From CALJFL01 sp963669435 (GTDB lineage: Bacteria > Pseudomonadota > Gammaproteobacteria > Pseudomonadales > Halieaceae): a DNA stretch of 64,000 nucleotides. The position numbers and the translations under genes are program-made. Each line of letters begins with the position of its first letter. The stretch's first letter is position 1. Below, one piece after another: positions 24,918 to 34,128 of this stretch. The DNA is taken from NCBI GenBank assembly GCA_963669435.1, contig OY770025.1, positions 434,001-498,000 on the forward strand, written 5' to 3'. The notes below the pieces were generated by a model. It was given only the letters and a program-made list of their open reading frames with translations, was not told the DNA's origin and did not search any database.

Positions 24918-25295
24918 TTAATCCAGCGATATCACCGCGCGATTTTTATCGACGGTGGATTTGCCAATGCCCTTGACCTCTGCCAACTCGTCAACGGCGG
25001 TGAATGGGCCGAAAGCTTCCCTGTGCCTGACTATCTCCTCGGCGCGACTCTTACCCACCCCCTTCAAGCCAGATGCCAGGGCCGCAGCATCGGCCTGGTT
25101 GATGTTAACCGTGGCCACCTGCACAGCTGCTTCACTGTCCTGTGCATATACCGGTGGTGCCATGGCCAGGTAAGCAGAACCGAGAGTCAGCGACAAGGCC
25201 AGCAGGCATACCCGTCCCAGGCGTGTGCGCAGCCAACGGTTTGCCGTTGCGTGTTTTTCAGAATAAGTGCGTGTTTCTAGATTGGAATACGTCAT
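24918..25295 (-). CDS. comEA: ComEA-like helix-hairpin-helix DNA-binding protein
   Basis: A 125-residue secreted protein with an N-terminal membrane/signal segment (about 27-50, VCLLALSLTLGSAYLAMA) and a C-terminal double helix-hairpin-helix domain: VNINQADAAALASGLKGVGK and FTAVDELAEVKGIGKSTV. ComEA-type proteins bind incoming DNA in the periplasm during natural transformation. A comEA-like gene next to wbpM at this position also occurs in Pseudomonas. Its own terminator suggests a monocistronic unit. Confidence 0.88.
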   Translation of the reverse strand: MTYSNLETRTYSEKHATANRWLRTRLGRVCLLALSLTLGSAYLAMAPPVYAQDSEAAVQVATVNINQADAAALASGLKGVGKSRAEEIVRHREAFGPFTAVDELAEVKGIGKSTVDKNRAVISLD

Positions 25296-25406
25296 GAGGT
25301 AATCTCCCTATTTACAGTCAGCGTCCATGCTGGCTTCCGTATCAGGGAGTAGTGTAGCAGCGGGAAAGTCAGCGACCAGAAAAAGGCCGCATTTGATTTT
25401 AATCTA

Positions 25407-26096
25407 TTATTTCAGCTCCTGGTGCACGCGTTGCAAGGCTGCCAAAGGGTCTTCCGCCGCGGTAATCGAGCGGCCAATGACCAGGTAATCTGCACCTTGT
25501 GCGACCGCGTCACGGGGTGTCAAAACCCGCCGCTGGTCTCCGGCGTCATCGCCAGCCAGCCGTATTCCCGGAGTGACCAAAGCGAAATTCTCCGTGTGTA
25601 GCTGTCGCAGCTCACTGGCCTCGCGCGCAGAACAAACCACGCCATCCAGGCCGCAGCTGGCAACCAGGGCGGCGAGCCGCATGACCCGCTCTGCCGGTGT
25701 CTCGGTGTAGCCCAATTCCGCAAGGTCCTCATCCGACAGACTGGTCAGCACCGTCACGCCGATCAGCAGGGGGGGCTGTTCGCTTGCCGTGAGCGCGTCG
25801 CGCGCCGCCTCCAGCATGCGACGACCACCTCCGGCGTGCACATTGACCATCCAGACCCCAAGCTCCGCCGCTGCTTTTACTGCCGCGGCAACCGTATTGG
25901 GTATATCGTGATATTTAAGATCGAGGAAAATCTCGAATCCCATGGCCTGCAGCTTTTCCACCATAGCAGGGCCACTGCGGGTGAAGGCCTCCTTGCCCAC
26001 CTTCAGGCGGCATAAATCGGGCGATAGCCTCTCCGCCAGGGCCAAAGCTGATGCCTGGTCCGGGTAATCCAGGGCCACGATAATGGGTGAGTTCAT
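25407..26096 (-). CDS. pyrF: Orotidine 5'-phosphate decarboxylase
   Basis: Last step of de novo UMP synthesis (OMP to UMP). A 229-residue TIM barrel with IIVALDYPD (substrate Asp), LCRLKVGKEAF (Lys), the catalytic tetrad segment FLDLKYHDIPNT (Asp-x-Lys-x2-Asp), VNVHAGGG, TPGIRL and the phosphate loop YLVIGRSIT. The length is standard. It follows lapB by 27 bp in the same direction, as in many gammaproteobacteria (lapA-lapB-pyrF). Confidence 0.97.
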   Translation of the reverse strand: MNSPIIVALDYPDQASALALAERLSPDLCRLKVGKEAFTRSGPAMVEKLQAMGFEIFLDLKYHDIPNTVAAAVKAAAELGVWMVNVHAGGGRRMLEAARDALTASEQPPLLIGVTVLTSLSDEDLAELGYTETPAERVMRLAALVASCGLDGVVCSAREASELRQLHTENFALVTPGIRLAGDDAGDQRRVLTPRDAVAQGADYLVIGRSITAAEDPLAALQRVHQELK

Positions 26097-26123
26097 AGTG
26101 TGTCCTTAGTGATGCAGCAAGTC

Positions 26124-27323
26124 TTACTCAAGCCGCGTGCCGCGAATAGTCTTAACCGTTCCCCAGTACTTGCAGCCCGGGCAGTACCAGTGCAGCTGCT
26201 GTCCTGCAAAGCCACAGTGACCGCAGCGATAGGTCGCCCGCTCAGCCACCAACCGGTCCACCAGCAATTGCAGCAGGCTGAGGTTTTCCCTGGCCTCGGG
26301 CTCCGCGCTGTCCAGTTGCATGCCTATCAGGCGGGCCAACCCGCGCAGGGAAGGCTTGTCAGCCAGCTGCGACGACAGAAACTCGCCCGCCACCCTGTCG
26401 CCTTCAGAGATTCGTAAATCCTCAGCCACCGCCAGCACCAGAGGTGCCGTAGAATCGGTAGCAAGACACTCCTGCAGGTAGGCCTTGAGCGTCTTGTCGT
26501 CCTGTAGCTCACGATAGCACTCTCGCAACAGGGGAATGGTCTCCGAAATGTACTCGGGGTCCTGCTGACGTACTTTTCGCAGGGCTTTCACTGCCTGCTT
26601 GAAGTTGCCGCAGTCATGTTCCACTTCACCCAACAGCAGGGAGGCGCGTACGCACTGCTTGTCATGGGTGAGCGCCTGCTGAATCAGCTTGCGCGCGCCG
26701 GGCAGATCACCCTGGTCACGCTTTTCGCAAGCGAGCTCACAGTAGTAGTGTGCCAGCGCCACCGCCACTGGCTGACCATCGATCGGCTCGATGCCGGTGC
26801 TCAGCAGCGATTTACGAGGCAATAGCGCCATGGCCACATCGATGGCCTGCTGCCACTCACGCTCGTTCTGGTAAATTTCAAGCAGGTGTCGCTGACTCGC
26901 CCGGCGCTGTTCAGGTGACTCCTCGACAAGGTCCAGTAACAGGCGCTCGGCGCGGTCCAGTAAGCCCGCACTGATGTAGTCCCGGGCGAGTTCCAGGTGT
27001 GCCTGGTGGACCTGGGTACGCGGCAAGCTGGGGCGCGCCAGCAGATTCTGGTGAATGCGAATAGCGCGGTCGACTTCGCCTTTTTTGCGTAGCAGGTTGC
27101 CCAATGCGACGTGGGTTTCCAGCGTCTCGCTATTCACTTCCAGCGCATTAATGAAGGCGTCGATGGCACCGTCCGGACGCCCATCAAGCAGGTAGTTCAG
27201 GCCCTTGTAGTACTGGCTGGGCAGCTCCGGTCCCGCGGGTATGCGCGGAGCACTGCGCCTACCCAGCAACCAACCAATGGCGATGGCAAGGAACAGCAGG
27301 GCAAAAATCAATAAGTCATTCAC
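26124..27323 (-). CDS. lapB: LPS assembly protein B (heat-shock TPR protein)
   Basis: A 399-residue inner-membrane-anchored adaptor that, with LapA/PbgA, controls FtsH-mediated turnover of LpxC and so LPS synthesis. It has an N-terminal helix (about 3-20, LLIFALLFLAIAIGWLLG), a long run of TPR repeats (about 40-340), and a C-terminal rubredoxin-like metal site with CGHCG and CPGC. Its start overlaps the lapA stop by eight bases, indicating coupled translation. The linkage of LPS regulation to the nearby glycan cassette is positional only. Confidence 0.95.
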   Translation of the reverse strand: MNDLLIFALLFLAIAIGWLLGRRSAPRIPAGPELPSQYYKGLNYLLDGRPDGAIDAFINALEVNSETLETHVALGNLLRKKGEVDRAIRIHQNLLARPSLPRTQVHQAHLELARDYISAGLLDRAERLLLDLVEESPEQRRASQRHLLEIYQNEREWQQAIDVAMALLPRKSLLSTGIEPIDGQPVAVALAHYYCELACEKRDQGDLPGARKLIQQALTHDKQCVRASLLLGEVEHDCGNFKQAVKALRKVRQQDPEYISETIPLLRECYRELQDDKTLKAYLQECLATDSTAPLVLAVAEDLRISEGDRVAGEFLSSQLADKPSLRGLARLIGMQLDSAEPEARENLSLLQLLVDRLVAERATYRCGHCGFAGQQLHWYCPGCKYWGTVKTIRGTRLE

Positions 27324-27621
27324 TGTCTTTCAGGCCGGCGGTGCGCAGGGTGTCCACCTCACTGCGGGCACGGGCAAGCTGACGCTGGGCTGAACTGAGC
27401 GCAGTGCGCAGTCGGATTACAATGGCCGAGGAAATGAGCATGCCGAGCGCGCCACCGACAGCCAGCGCAGAGAACAGCCACAGCGCCAGACTGCGTGGTT
27501 CAAAAGCGTATACCAACAGGTTGAGCGCCACCGGTTCCTTGTTCTGAATTGCAAACAGCACCCCGACCGCAAGTGCGCCCAGAACAACGACGACAGTGAG
27601 CAGCGTGCGAAGAAATTTCAT
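27316..27621 (-). CDS. lapA: LPS assembly protein A (DUF1049)
   Basis: A 101-residue inner-membrane protein with two hydrophobic helices (about 5-25 and 43-68) and a C-terminal coiled-coil-prone tail (LRTALSSAQRQLARARSEV). FAIQNKEPVALNLL between the helices is the family signature. It partners LapB in LpxC control. It lies between ihfB and lapB as in E. coli-like and Pseudomonas-like gene orders, downstream of the ihfB terminator. Confidence 0.93.
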   Translation of the reverse strand: MKFLRTLLTVVVVLGALAVGVLFAIQNKEPVALNLLVYAFEPRSLALWLFSALAVGGALGMLISSAIVIRLRTALSSAQRQLARARSEVDTLRTAGLKDSE

Positions 27622-27675
27622 AAGCTATTCCAGACAGGTTCAGTGTTTTTTGCGTGCCTGGCTTTTAGGCGCTGG

Positions 27676-27712
27676 CAAAAAAAAAGCGGTATGAACCAAA
27701 TCATACCGCTTC
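27676..27712 (-). terminator. Rho-independent terminator of ihfB
   Basis: A perfect 11-bp stem AAGCGGTATGA (27684-27694) / TCATACCGCTT (27701-27711) with a six-base loop, followed on the minus strand by nine T. It starts just after the ihfB stop and separates it from lapA. Confidence 0.9.
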
Positions 27713-27728
27713 TGTTTTTGCGGGAAAA

Positions 27729-28025
27729 CTACAAACCCGCATGCAGTCCCAGATTCACACGTTCACGCAGCTCCTTGCCAGGCTTGAAGTGCGGTACATA
27801 TTTGCCTGTCAACTCCACGGAATCGCCGGTCTTGGGGTTGCGCCCCCGGCGTGGCTCCCGGTAGTGCAGGGAAAAGCTGCCGAAACCACGAATTTCTATG
27901 CGCTCGCCGCTGGAAAGGGCCTGGGACATATGCTCCAGAATAGTCTTCACTGCCAACTCCACATCCTTGGAGGAGAGCTGGCTCTGGCGTGCCGCGATGG
28001 TTTCTATCAATTCACTTTTAGTCAT
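27729..28025 (-). CDS. ihfB: Integration host factor beta subunit
   Basis: A 98-residue HU/IHF-family DNA-bending protein that pairs with IhfA. It contains IRGFGSFSLHYREPRRGRNPK, the beta-arm region with the Pro that intercalates DNA, and GKYVPHFKPGKELRERVN, typical of the beta subunit. It is preceded by GGAGG (CAGGAGGCAATATG) and followed by a strong terminator. The rpsA-ihfB-lapA order is conserved across gammaproteobacteria. Confidence 0.97.
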   Translation of the reverse strand: MTKSELIETIAARQSQLSSKDVELAVKTILEHMSQALSSGERIEIRGFGSFSLHYREPRRGRNPKTGDSVELTGKYVPHFKPGKELRERVNLGLHAGL

Positions 28026-28142
28026 ATTGCCTCCTGGGTCAGAGGTTCTGTTATGCGGGGCTCTGGTATTCAGTTTTTATCAATATAGGGGCTCTATTCT
28101 GTACCGCCACAAAAAATTACGCAAGTTGTTATTTTTTAACGA

Positions 28143-28170
28143 AAAAAGGCCCACCGAAGTGAGCCTTTTA
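28143..28170 (-). terminator. Rho-independent terminator of rpsA
   Basis: A 9-bp stem (28146-28154 with 28159-28167, one G-U pair) and a TTCG tetraloop on the minus strand, followed by six T. It begins about 25 bp past the rpsA stop. Confidence 0.85.
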
Positions 28171-28194
28171 GGGGTCTTGAAAGACGCGTTGGGT

Positions 28195-29871
28195 TTAGTT
28201 ATCGCCCATTTGCGCCTTGATCAGGTCACCGATAGTACCCGGTGAGGCCGCTTCCTGCTCGGACTCTTTCAGGGACTTGACCGCTTCCTTCTCATCGTCG
28301 TAATCCTTGGCCTTGATGGACAGCGCCAGGCCGCGGTTCTTGCGATCAACGGAAACGATCTTGGCTTCCACGGAATCACCGACCTTGAACAGGCTGCGCG
28401 CGTCGTCAACCTTGTCGCGGCTGATGTCGGAGGCCTTGAGAACGCCCTCCACTTCCTCTGCCAGCTTGATCACAACCGCCTTGGCATCTACCTCGATGAC
28501 TTCACCGGTCACGATAGCGCCGCGATCGTTCTCGGCCACGTAGTTACCGAAGGGGTCGTCTTCCAGCTGCTTAACGCCCAGGGAGATACGCTCACGCTCG
28601 GGGTCGATGGACAGGATGACCGTCTCGATCTCGTCGCCCTTCTTGTAGTTGCGCACGGCTTCTTCGCCAGTCTCGTTCCAGCTGATGTCGGACAGGTGTA
28701 CCAGTCCGTCGATCGCGCCTTCCAGGCCGATGAAGATTCCGAAGTCAGTGATGGACTTGATGTTGCCGGAGATCTTGTCGCCCTTGCTGTACTGTGAGGC
28801 AAAGGCGTCCCAGGGGTTCTGCTGACACTGCTTGATACCCAGGGAAATCCGACGACGCTCCTCGTCGATGTCCAGGACCATAACCTCGACTTCGTCGCCC
28901 AACTGGACAATCTTCGAGGGGTGTACGTTCTTGTTTGTCCAGTCCATTTCGGAAACGTGAACCAGACCTTCGACACCCTCTTCCAGCTCGGCAAAACAGC
29001 CGTAGTCGGTGAGGTTGGTGATCTTGGCGTTGACGCGGCTGCCCTCAGGGTAGCGTCCAGTAATCTCAACCCAGGGATCTTCACCCAGTTGCTTCAGACC
29101 CAGCGATACGCGGTTGCGCTCGCGGTCGAACTTGAGAATCTTGACGTCAATTTCCTGGGCCACTTCAACAATCTCGGAAGGATGCTTGATGCGCTTCCAG
29201 GACATGTCGGTAATGTGCAACAGTCCGTCCACACCGCCGAGGTCAACGAAGGCACCGTAGTCGGTGAGGTTCTTGACGATACCCTTGACCGACATGCCTT
29301 CTTGCAGGCTTTCCAGCAGTGCGTCACGCTCGACGCTGTTAGCCGCTTCCATCACTGCACGACGTGAAACCACAACGTTGTTGCGCTTCTGGTCGAGCTT
29401 GATGACTTTAAATTCGAGTTCTTTGCCTTCCAGGTGCACGGTTTCGCGAACCGGACGGACATCCACCAATGAGCCGGGCAGGAATGCACGGATGGTGTTG
29501 ATATCGACGGTGAAACCACCCTTGACCTTGCCGTTGATAACACCGGTGACCAATTCGTCGGCTTCGTGGGCTGCTTCCAGCTCCTTCCATGCCTCGGCAC
29601 GCTTGGCCTTCTCGCGGGACAGCTTGGTCTCACCAAAGCCATCTTCAACGGTTTCCAGGGCAACCTGGACTTCGTCACCGATAGTCAGGGAACACTCACC
29701 TGTGGCATCGGTAAACTGGGCACGAGGAATAACGCCTTCGGACTTGAGGCCCGCGTGGACGGTTACCCACTCGTTATCAATGTCGATGACCACACCGGTG
29801 ACAATGGCACCTGGCTTCATATCGACGGTTTTCAGACTTTCTTCAAAGAGATCGGCGAAAGATTCGCTCAT
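28195..29871 (-). CDS. rpsA: 30S ribosomal protein S1
   Basis: A 558-residue protein with six S1 RNA-binding repeats, e.g. GAIVTGVVIDIDNEWVTVHA (repeat 1), KGIVKNLTDYGAFVDLGGVD (repeat 3) and ISGNIKSITDFGIFIGLEGA (repeat 5). It binds mRNA leaders and helps initiate translation of weak-Shine-Dalgarno mRNAs. The length matches E. coli (557). An AGGTAATG ribosome site precedes the ATG. The 150-bp leader up to cmk may carry a promoter and the usual autogenous control region, but I cannot identify either with confidence. Confidence 0.98.
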   Translation of the reverse strand: MSESFADLFEESLKTVDMKPGAIVTGVVIDIDNEWVTVHAGLKSEGVIPRAQFTDATGECSLTIGDEVQVALETVEDGFGETKLSREKAKRAEAWKELEAAHEADELVTGVINGKVKGGFTVDINTIRAFLPGSLVDVRPVRETVHLEGKELEFKVIKLDQKRNNVVVSRRAVMEAANSVERDALLESLQEGMSVKGIVKNLTDYGAFVDLGGVDGLLHITDMSWKRIKHPSEIVEVAQEIDVKILKFDRERNRVSLGLKQLGEDPWVEITGRYPEGSRVNAKITNLTDYGCFAELEEGVEGLVHVSEMDWTNKNVHPSKIVQLGDEVEVMVLDIDEERRRISLGIKQCQQNPWDAFASQYSKGDKISGNIKSITDFGIFIGLEGAIDGLVHLSDISWNETGEEAVRNYKKGDEIETVILSIDPERERISLGVKQLEDDPFGNYVAENDRGAIVTGEVIEVDAKAVVIKLAEEVEGVLKASDISRDKVDDARSLFKVGDSVEAKIVSVDRKNRGLALSIKAKDYDDEKEAVKSLKESEQEAASPGTIGDLIKAQMGDN

Positions 29872-30024
29872 TGGACATTACCTGTAAATAATCTGGCGCT
29901 GGGCGCCTGCTCCGAATCTCCAGCAGACTCGGGTCATCCATAGTACGCCGCAGTTCAGGCCAAAACTGGAGGAGCCAGAACGCGACAGTTATTGCCATTT
30001 TGTGGATTTTAGCGACAAATAGGG

Positions 30025-30708
30025 CTATTTGAGGCCTTTTCCCTGCACCTTGGACATTGCCAGCTCGAACACTTGGGGTATCGGCATGGCGGAGCTGTCC
30101 AGGACAATGGCGTCTTCTGCGGGACACAGTGGGGAGACGGTGCGACTGCGGTCGCGGGCATCTCGTTCTTCGATGTCCTCGAGAAGGCGCGGGAGGGTAA
30201 CACTTTCCCCTTTAGCAATCAATTGCTTATAACGGCGCTCGGCACGCACTTCGGCACTCGCGGTGAGGAAGATTTTCAGGTCTGCGGCAGGGAATACCAC
30301 GGTACCCATATCGCGGCCATCGGCCACCAGACCCGGGGCCGTGCAAAACTCGCGCTGGCGCGCCAGCAAAGCCTCGCGCACAGTGGGAATAGCGGCCACC
30401 GTGGAGGCACCGCGACCACCCTCCTCAGTGCGAATAGCCTGGCTGACATCCCGCCCTTTATAGGCCACCAGGATCTCGCCGGTGCTGTCACTGGTAAAGG
30501 TCACCTCGAGGCTGCGGGCCACGGCGGTGACGGCCTGTTCGTCTGCCCAACTCACCCCTTCGATCAGGCAAGCCTGGCCGGTCACCCGGTAGAGCGCGCC
30601 GCTGTCGAGCAAGTGCCAGCCCAGGGTGTCGGCCAGCATATGGCTGAGCGTGCCCTTGCCGGCCCCGCTGGGCCCATCAACTGTGATGACAGGGGCCGGA
30701 TACGTCAT
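30025..30708 (-). CDS. cmk: Cytidylate kinase
   Basis: Phosphorylates CMP and dCMP with ATP. The 227-residue protein has the P-loop GPSGAGKGTL at the N-terminus, GRDMGTVVFP (NMP-binding Arg/Asp) and the LID-region RDRSRTVSPL. The length is standard. It abuts aroA: cmk begins one base after the aroA stop codon, so the two are co-transcribed in the conserved aro-cmk-rpsA chain. Confidence 0.97.
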   Translation of the reverse strand: MTYPAPVITVDGPSGAGKGTLSHMLADTLGWHLLDSGALYRVTGQACLIEGVSWADEQAVTAVARSLEVTFTSDSTGEILVAYKGRDVSQAIRTEEGGRGASTVAAIPTVREALLARQREFCTAPGLVADGRDMGTVVFPAADLKIFLTASAEVRAERRYKQLIAKGESVTLPRLLEDIEERDARDRSRTVSPLCPAEDAIVLDSSAMPIPQVFELAMSKVQGKGLK

Positions 30709-32013
30709 TCAATCATCCACGGCGCTGATCTGCAGCCCAACGCTCTGGGCCAGGGTGTCAAAGCCGGGAAAAGACGTGGCCACATGGTCGCAGTCGCGCA
30801 CAGTGATCTCGCCGCTGGCACGCAGGGCGGCGACCGAGAATGCCATGGCAATGCGGTGATCGTGAAAGGTATTCACCGCACCGGAGCCCAGTTGCCCACC
30901 CTCGATAACAATACCGTCGGGCAGGACTTCATTGTTGACGCCCAGCGTGCTCAGGCCCTCGGCCATACTGGCAATGCGATCGCTTTCTTTCACCCGCAAC
31001 TCCTCGGCTCCGGTCAGGCGGGTGGTGCCCTGGGCGCAGGCGGCCGCGATAAACAACACGGGGAATTCATCAATCGCCAGTGGCACCAGGTCCTGTGGTA
31101 TGTCGATACCCTGGAGCTCCGCGTATCGCACACGGATATCTGCCACCGGCTCGCCACCCACCTCGCGTTCGTTGAGCAGGGTAATATCAGCCCCCATCGC
31201 CTGCAGGATGCCGATAACCCCTGTGCGGGTAGGATTGATGCCAACATGGGTCAGCAGCAGGTCTGAGCCCGGTGCTATGCTGGCCGCCACCATAAAAAAA
31301 GCTGCCGAAGAGATATCCGCAGGCACCTCGATATCTGCTGCGGTCAGTTCACCGCCACCACTCAAGCCGATTACCCCGTCAGTGTCCGTCACCTCGTAGC
31401 CAAAGCCGCGCAACATACGTTCGGTGTGATCGCGGGTGGGTGCGGGCTCCGTCACCGAGGTAGTGCCACTGGCATACAGACCCGCCAGCAAGACACAGGA
31501 CTTAACCTGGGCACTGGCCATCGGCAGGTCATAGTGGATACTGTTCAACGCCGCGCCGCCCTGCAGACGCAGGGGCGGTCGTCCACCCTCGGCGCTGTCG
31601 ACTTTCGCGCCCATCAGGGCCAGGGGATCGATCACCCGCCCCATCGGGCGACTGCACAGTGACACGTCGCCGGTGAGTTCACAGGGGAAAGGCTGTCCGG
31701 CCAGCAAACCACAGAGCAGACGCATACTGGTACCCGCATTGCCCAGGTCCAAAGCTTTCGAAGGCGCGCGCAGGCCGTTGAGACCGACGCCTTCAATGGT
31801 CAACGCACCGTTGTCAGGACCGGAGATTGTTACCCCCATCTCCCGAAACGCAGCCACGGTGGCCAGCGCATCCTCGCCCTCGAGAAAACCGGAAACGCGG
31901 GTAGTGCCGTTGGCCAGCGCGCCAAGCATGATAGAGCGATGGGAGATAGATTTGTCCCCGGGGACGCGGGCCTCGCCAGTCATGGTGCCGCCGGGTAATA
32001 ATTGGAAATGCAT
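30709..32013 (-). CDS. aroA: 3-phosphoshikimate 1-carboxyvinyltransferase (EPSP synthase)
   Basis: Sixth step of the shikimate pathway. A 434-residue protein with GDKSISHRSIML at the N-terminus, LGNAGTSMRLLCGLL and RVKESDRIASMAEGL. LGNAGTSMR has the wild-type Gly-Asn-Ala-Gly-Thr PEP loop, and the Ala in it suggests a class I enzyme. The protein is not fused to TyrA, whereas Pseudomonas has a TyrA-AroA fusion here; the separate tyrA is 43 bp upstream. Confidence 0.97.
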   Translation of the reverse strand: MHFQLLPGGTMTGEARVPGDKSISHRSIMLGALANGTTRVSGFLEGEDALATVAAFREMGVTISGPDNGALTIEGVGLNGLRAPSKALDLGNAGTSMRLLCGLLAGQPFPCELTGDVSLCSRPMGRVIDPLALMGAKVDSAEGGRPPLRLQGGAALNSIHYDLPMASAQVKSCVLLAGLYASGTTSVTEPAPTRDHTERMLRGFGYEVTDTDGVIGLSGGGELTAADIEVPADISSAAFFMVAASIAPGSDLLLTHVGINPTRTGVIGILQAMGADITLLNEREVGGEPVADIRVRYAELQGIDIPQDLVPLAIDEFPVLFIAAACAQGTTRLTGAEELRVKESDRIASMAEGLSTLGVNNEVLPDGIVIEGGQLGSGAVNTFHDHRIAMAFSVAALRASGEITVRDCDHVATSFPGFDTLAQSVGLQISAVDD

Positions 32014-32056
32014 GCTCTTGCTTCAGCCCTCTCTATAGCCCTGAATAAATCGTATC

Positions 32057-32998
32057 TCAGTCTTGTGAAGATTTGCGGGCGGCAAGCAGGGCGGTAAAAC
32101 GGTCCCGCGATTCCTTGGCCCGGGTAAAGGTGTTCATCAGCGCGTCAGCATCCTCGGCCGCTATAGCAGCGCGCAACGTCTGCAGGTGCGTGTCGAAGCT
32201 ATCAATGGCTTCCAGCAGCGCTTGGCGGTTGGCAATCGAGATATCTTTCCACATGGTCGGGTCGCTGGAGGCGATACGCGTGAAGTCGCGAAAACCACCG
32301 GCAGCGAAGCGAAAAATATCCTCGCTGACCTCGGACTGTGCCAGCGCATCCACCAGCGCATAGGCCAGTACATGAGGCAGGTGACTGGTGGCCGCCAGCA
32401 CAGCATCGTGCTGTGCCACGGACATGGAGACGACATCCGCCCCGGTGCTGTCCCACATGCGTGTGATCAAATCCAGGGCCTGTGGGTCGCTGTCTGGTTC
32501 TGGGGTGAGGATAACCCGGTGATACTGAAACAGGTCTACGCTGGAGGCCTCGACGCCGCTACGCTCTGAGCCTGCTATCGGGTGCCCCAATATCAGCTTG
32601 GCTGGCATGCTTCCGCGCTCAGTGACAACCGCATCCCGCAGGCTGCCCTTCACGCTGGCGACATCGGTGAGCACCGGGCCAGAGCCCTCAGCCGATGAAG
32701 AGCCTTCAACGGAGAGAGAGCCATCAGCGGGAAGCAGTGGCAGCAAGGTATTGAGCATCTGGGCGGCAGTCAGGGTTGGCGTTGCCACCACGATGATGTC
32801 CGCGCCGACTATGGCCTCTTCCAGATCCAGGGAATAGCTGTCGATAATGCCCAGTTCCACACCACGGGCCAGGGAGGGCTCGCGGTGGCCCCAGGCGGTG
32901 ATGCGCTCACTGAAACCCGTCGCTCGCAGAGAGCGCGCCAGGGAGCCGCCGATCAGGCCGAGGCCGAGGATAACAACGGAATTGTGCGGGTAGCTCAC
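32057..32998 (-). CDS. tyrA: Prephenate/arogenate dehydrogenase
   Basis: Oxidative decarboxylation of prephenate (or arogenate) in tyrosine synthesis. A 313-residue protein with NAD(P)-binding GLGLIGGSLARSLR, the catalytic-region motif GHPIAGSERSGVEA and TSHLPHVLAYAL. A low-complexity Ser/Glu loop (about 98-110) is unusual. It lies between pheA and aroA; the gap to pheA is only 11 bp, so the hisC usually sandwiched between them is absent. No ACT or chorismate mutase domain is fused. Confidence 0.93.
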   Translation of the reverse strand: MSYPHNSVVILGLGLIGGSLARSLRATGFSERITAWGHREPSLARGVELGIIDSYSLDLEEAIVGADIIVVATPTLTAAQMLNTLLPLLPADGSLSVEGSSSAEGSGPVLTDVASVKGSLRDAVVTERGSMPAKLILGHPIAGSERSGVEASSVDLFQYHRVILTPEPDSDPQALDLITRMWDSTGADVVSMSVAQHDAVLAATSHLPHVLAYALVDALAQSEVSEDIFRFAAGGFRDFTRIASSDPTMWKDISIANRQALLEAIDSFDTHLQTLRAAIAAEDADALMNTFTRAKESRDRFTALLAARKSSQD

Positions 32999-33009
32999 GA
33001 TTCAGCCAC

Positions 33010-34128
33010 CTACAATACAGCGCGCGGGTATGACCCCAGGGGCTTGAGCAAGATGGATTGCTCTTCCAATTCCGCGACAATGGCAGCGATATTCTCGTCC
33101 TGCAAATGACCTTCGAACTCGATAAAGAACACGTAGGCCCACTTCTCCGTGCGCGAAGGCCGTGTATCGATGCGGGTCAGGCTCACACCACCGGTGCGGA
33201 ACGGCTCCAGCAAGGTAAACAGTGCGCCCGGCTTGTTGCGACTGGAGACGATGATCGAGGTCTTATCCCGCCCGCTGGGAGGCACATCATCTCGGCCCAC
33301 CACCAGAAAGCGCGTGGTGTTATCCGAGTAATCTTCGATATTGCTGGCCAGACGCTCCAGGTGGTACTGGTCTTCTGCAACATCCCCCGCCACGGCAGCG
33401 ACACCCGGGGTCTCAGCAGCGATACGCGCCGCCTCCCCATTACTGCTGACCGCTTCGCGCTCGACATGGGGCCAGTGCTTATCCAACCAATTGCGGCACT
33501 GGGCTAGCGCCTGCTGGTGGGCACAGATGCGAGTAACACTTTTGGCATCGGTGCCGGGTGCGGCGAGCAGGTGATGCACAATGCGCATCTCCACCTCGCC
33601 GGAAATCTTCAGCGGGGAGTCCATGAAATTGTCCAGGGTGTGGCTGACCATGCCCTCGGTGGAATTTTCCACCGGCACCACGCCGTAGTTGCATTCACCG
33701 GACTCAACCTGGGCGAACACCGCGTCAATGGTGCTCTGGGAAACATTGATCGCCGCGTGCCCAAAGTGCTTAATGGCGGCAGCCTGGGTGAAGGTGCCCT
33801 CCGGTCCCAGGTAGGCCACCTGCAGCGGCTTTTCCAGCGCCAGGCAGGCGGACATCACTTCGCGGAATATATGGGCGACGGTTTCTCCAGCGAGCGGCCC
33901 CTCATTGCGGTCGATAATGCCCTGCAATACCTGGGCCTCACGCTCGGGCCGGTAGTAGACCACCTCGGCACTGTCCTCGCCGTCAGCACGGGCAGCCTGG
34001 ACCTCGGATAATTTGATATCGGCTACGCGTTGGGCACACTCAGCCCGACGATTCAATAACGCCTGTATCTCACGGTCTATGGCGTCAATGTCGGCCCTGA
34101 CCTGGTCCAGATCGCGCTCGTCAGCCAT
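33010..34128 (-). CDS. pheA: Bifunctional chorismate mutase / prephenate dehydratase
   Basis: A 372-residue P-protein for phenylalanine synthesis. An N-terminal AroQ chorismate mutase domain (about 5-95) has DAIDREIQALLNRRAE. The prephenate dehydratase domain (about 103-285) has YLGPEGTF, VPVENSTEGMV and a later TRFLVVG. A C-terminal ACT domain (about 290-370) has NKPGALFTLLEPF and the feedback-site-like ESRP-type segment here reading DTRPS. It overlaps the end of serC by eight bases, so the two are translationally coupled. Confidence 0.96.
   Translation of the reverse strand: MADERDLDQVRADIDAIDREIQALLNRRAECAQRVADIKLSEVQAARADGEDSAEVVYYRPEREAQVLQGIIDRNEGPLAGETVAHIFREVMSACLALEKPLQVAYLGPEGTFTQAAAIKHFGHAAINVSQSTIDAVFAQVESGECNYGVVPVENSTEGMVSHTLDNFMDSPLKISGEVEMRIVHHLLAAPGTDAKSVTRICAHQQALAQCRNWLDKHWPHVEREAVSSNGEAARIAAETPGVAAVAGDVAEDQYHLERLASNIEDYSDNTTRFLVVGRDDVPPSGRDKTSIIVSSRNKPGALFTLLEPFRTGGVSLTRIDTRPSRTEKWAYVFFIEFEGHLQDENIAAIVAELEEQSILLKPLGSYPRAVL

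Noticed and set aside
30073..31266. 397-codon plus-strand ORF across cmk and aroA
   Set aside because: It is antisense to two certain genes and shows no recognisable domain; long shadow ORFs are common in GC-rich coding sequence.
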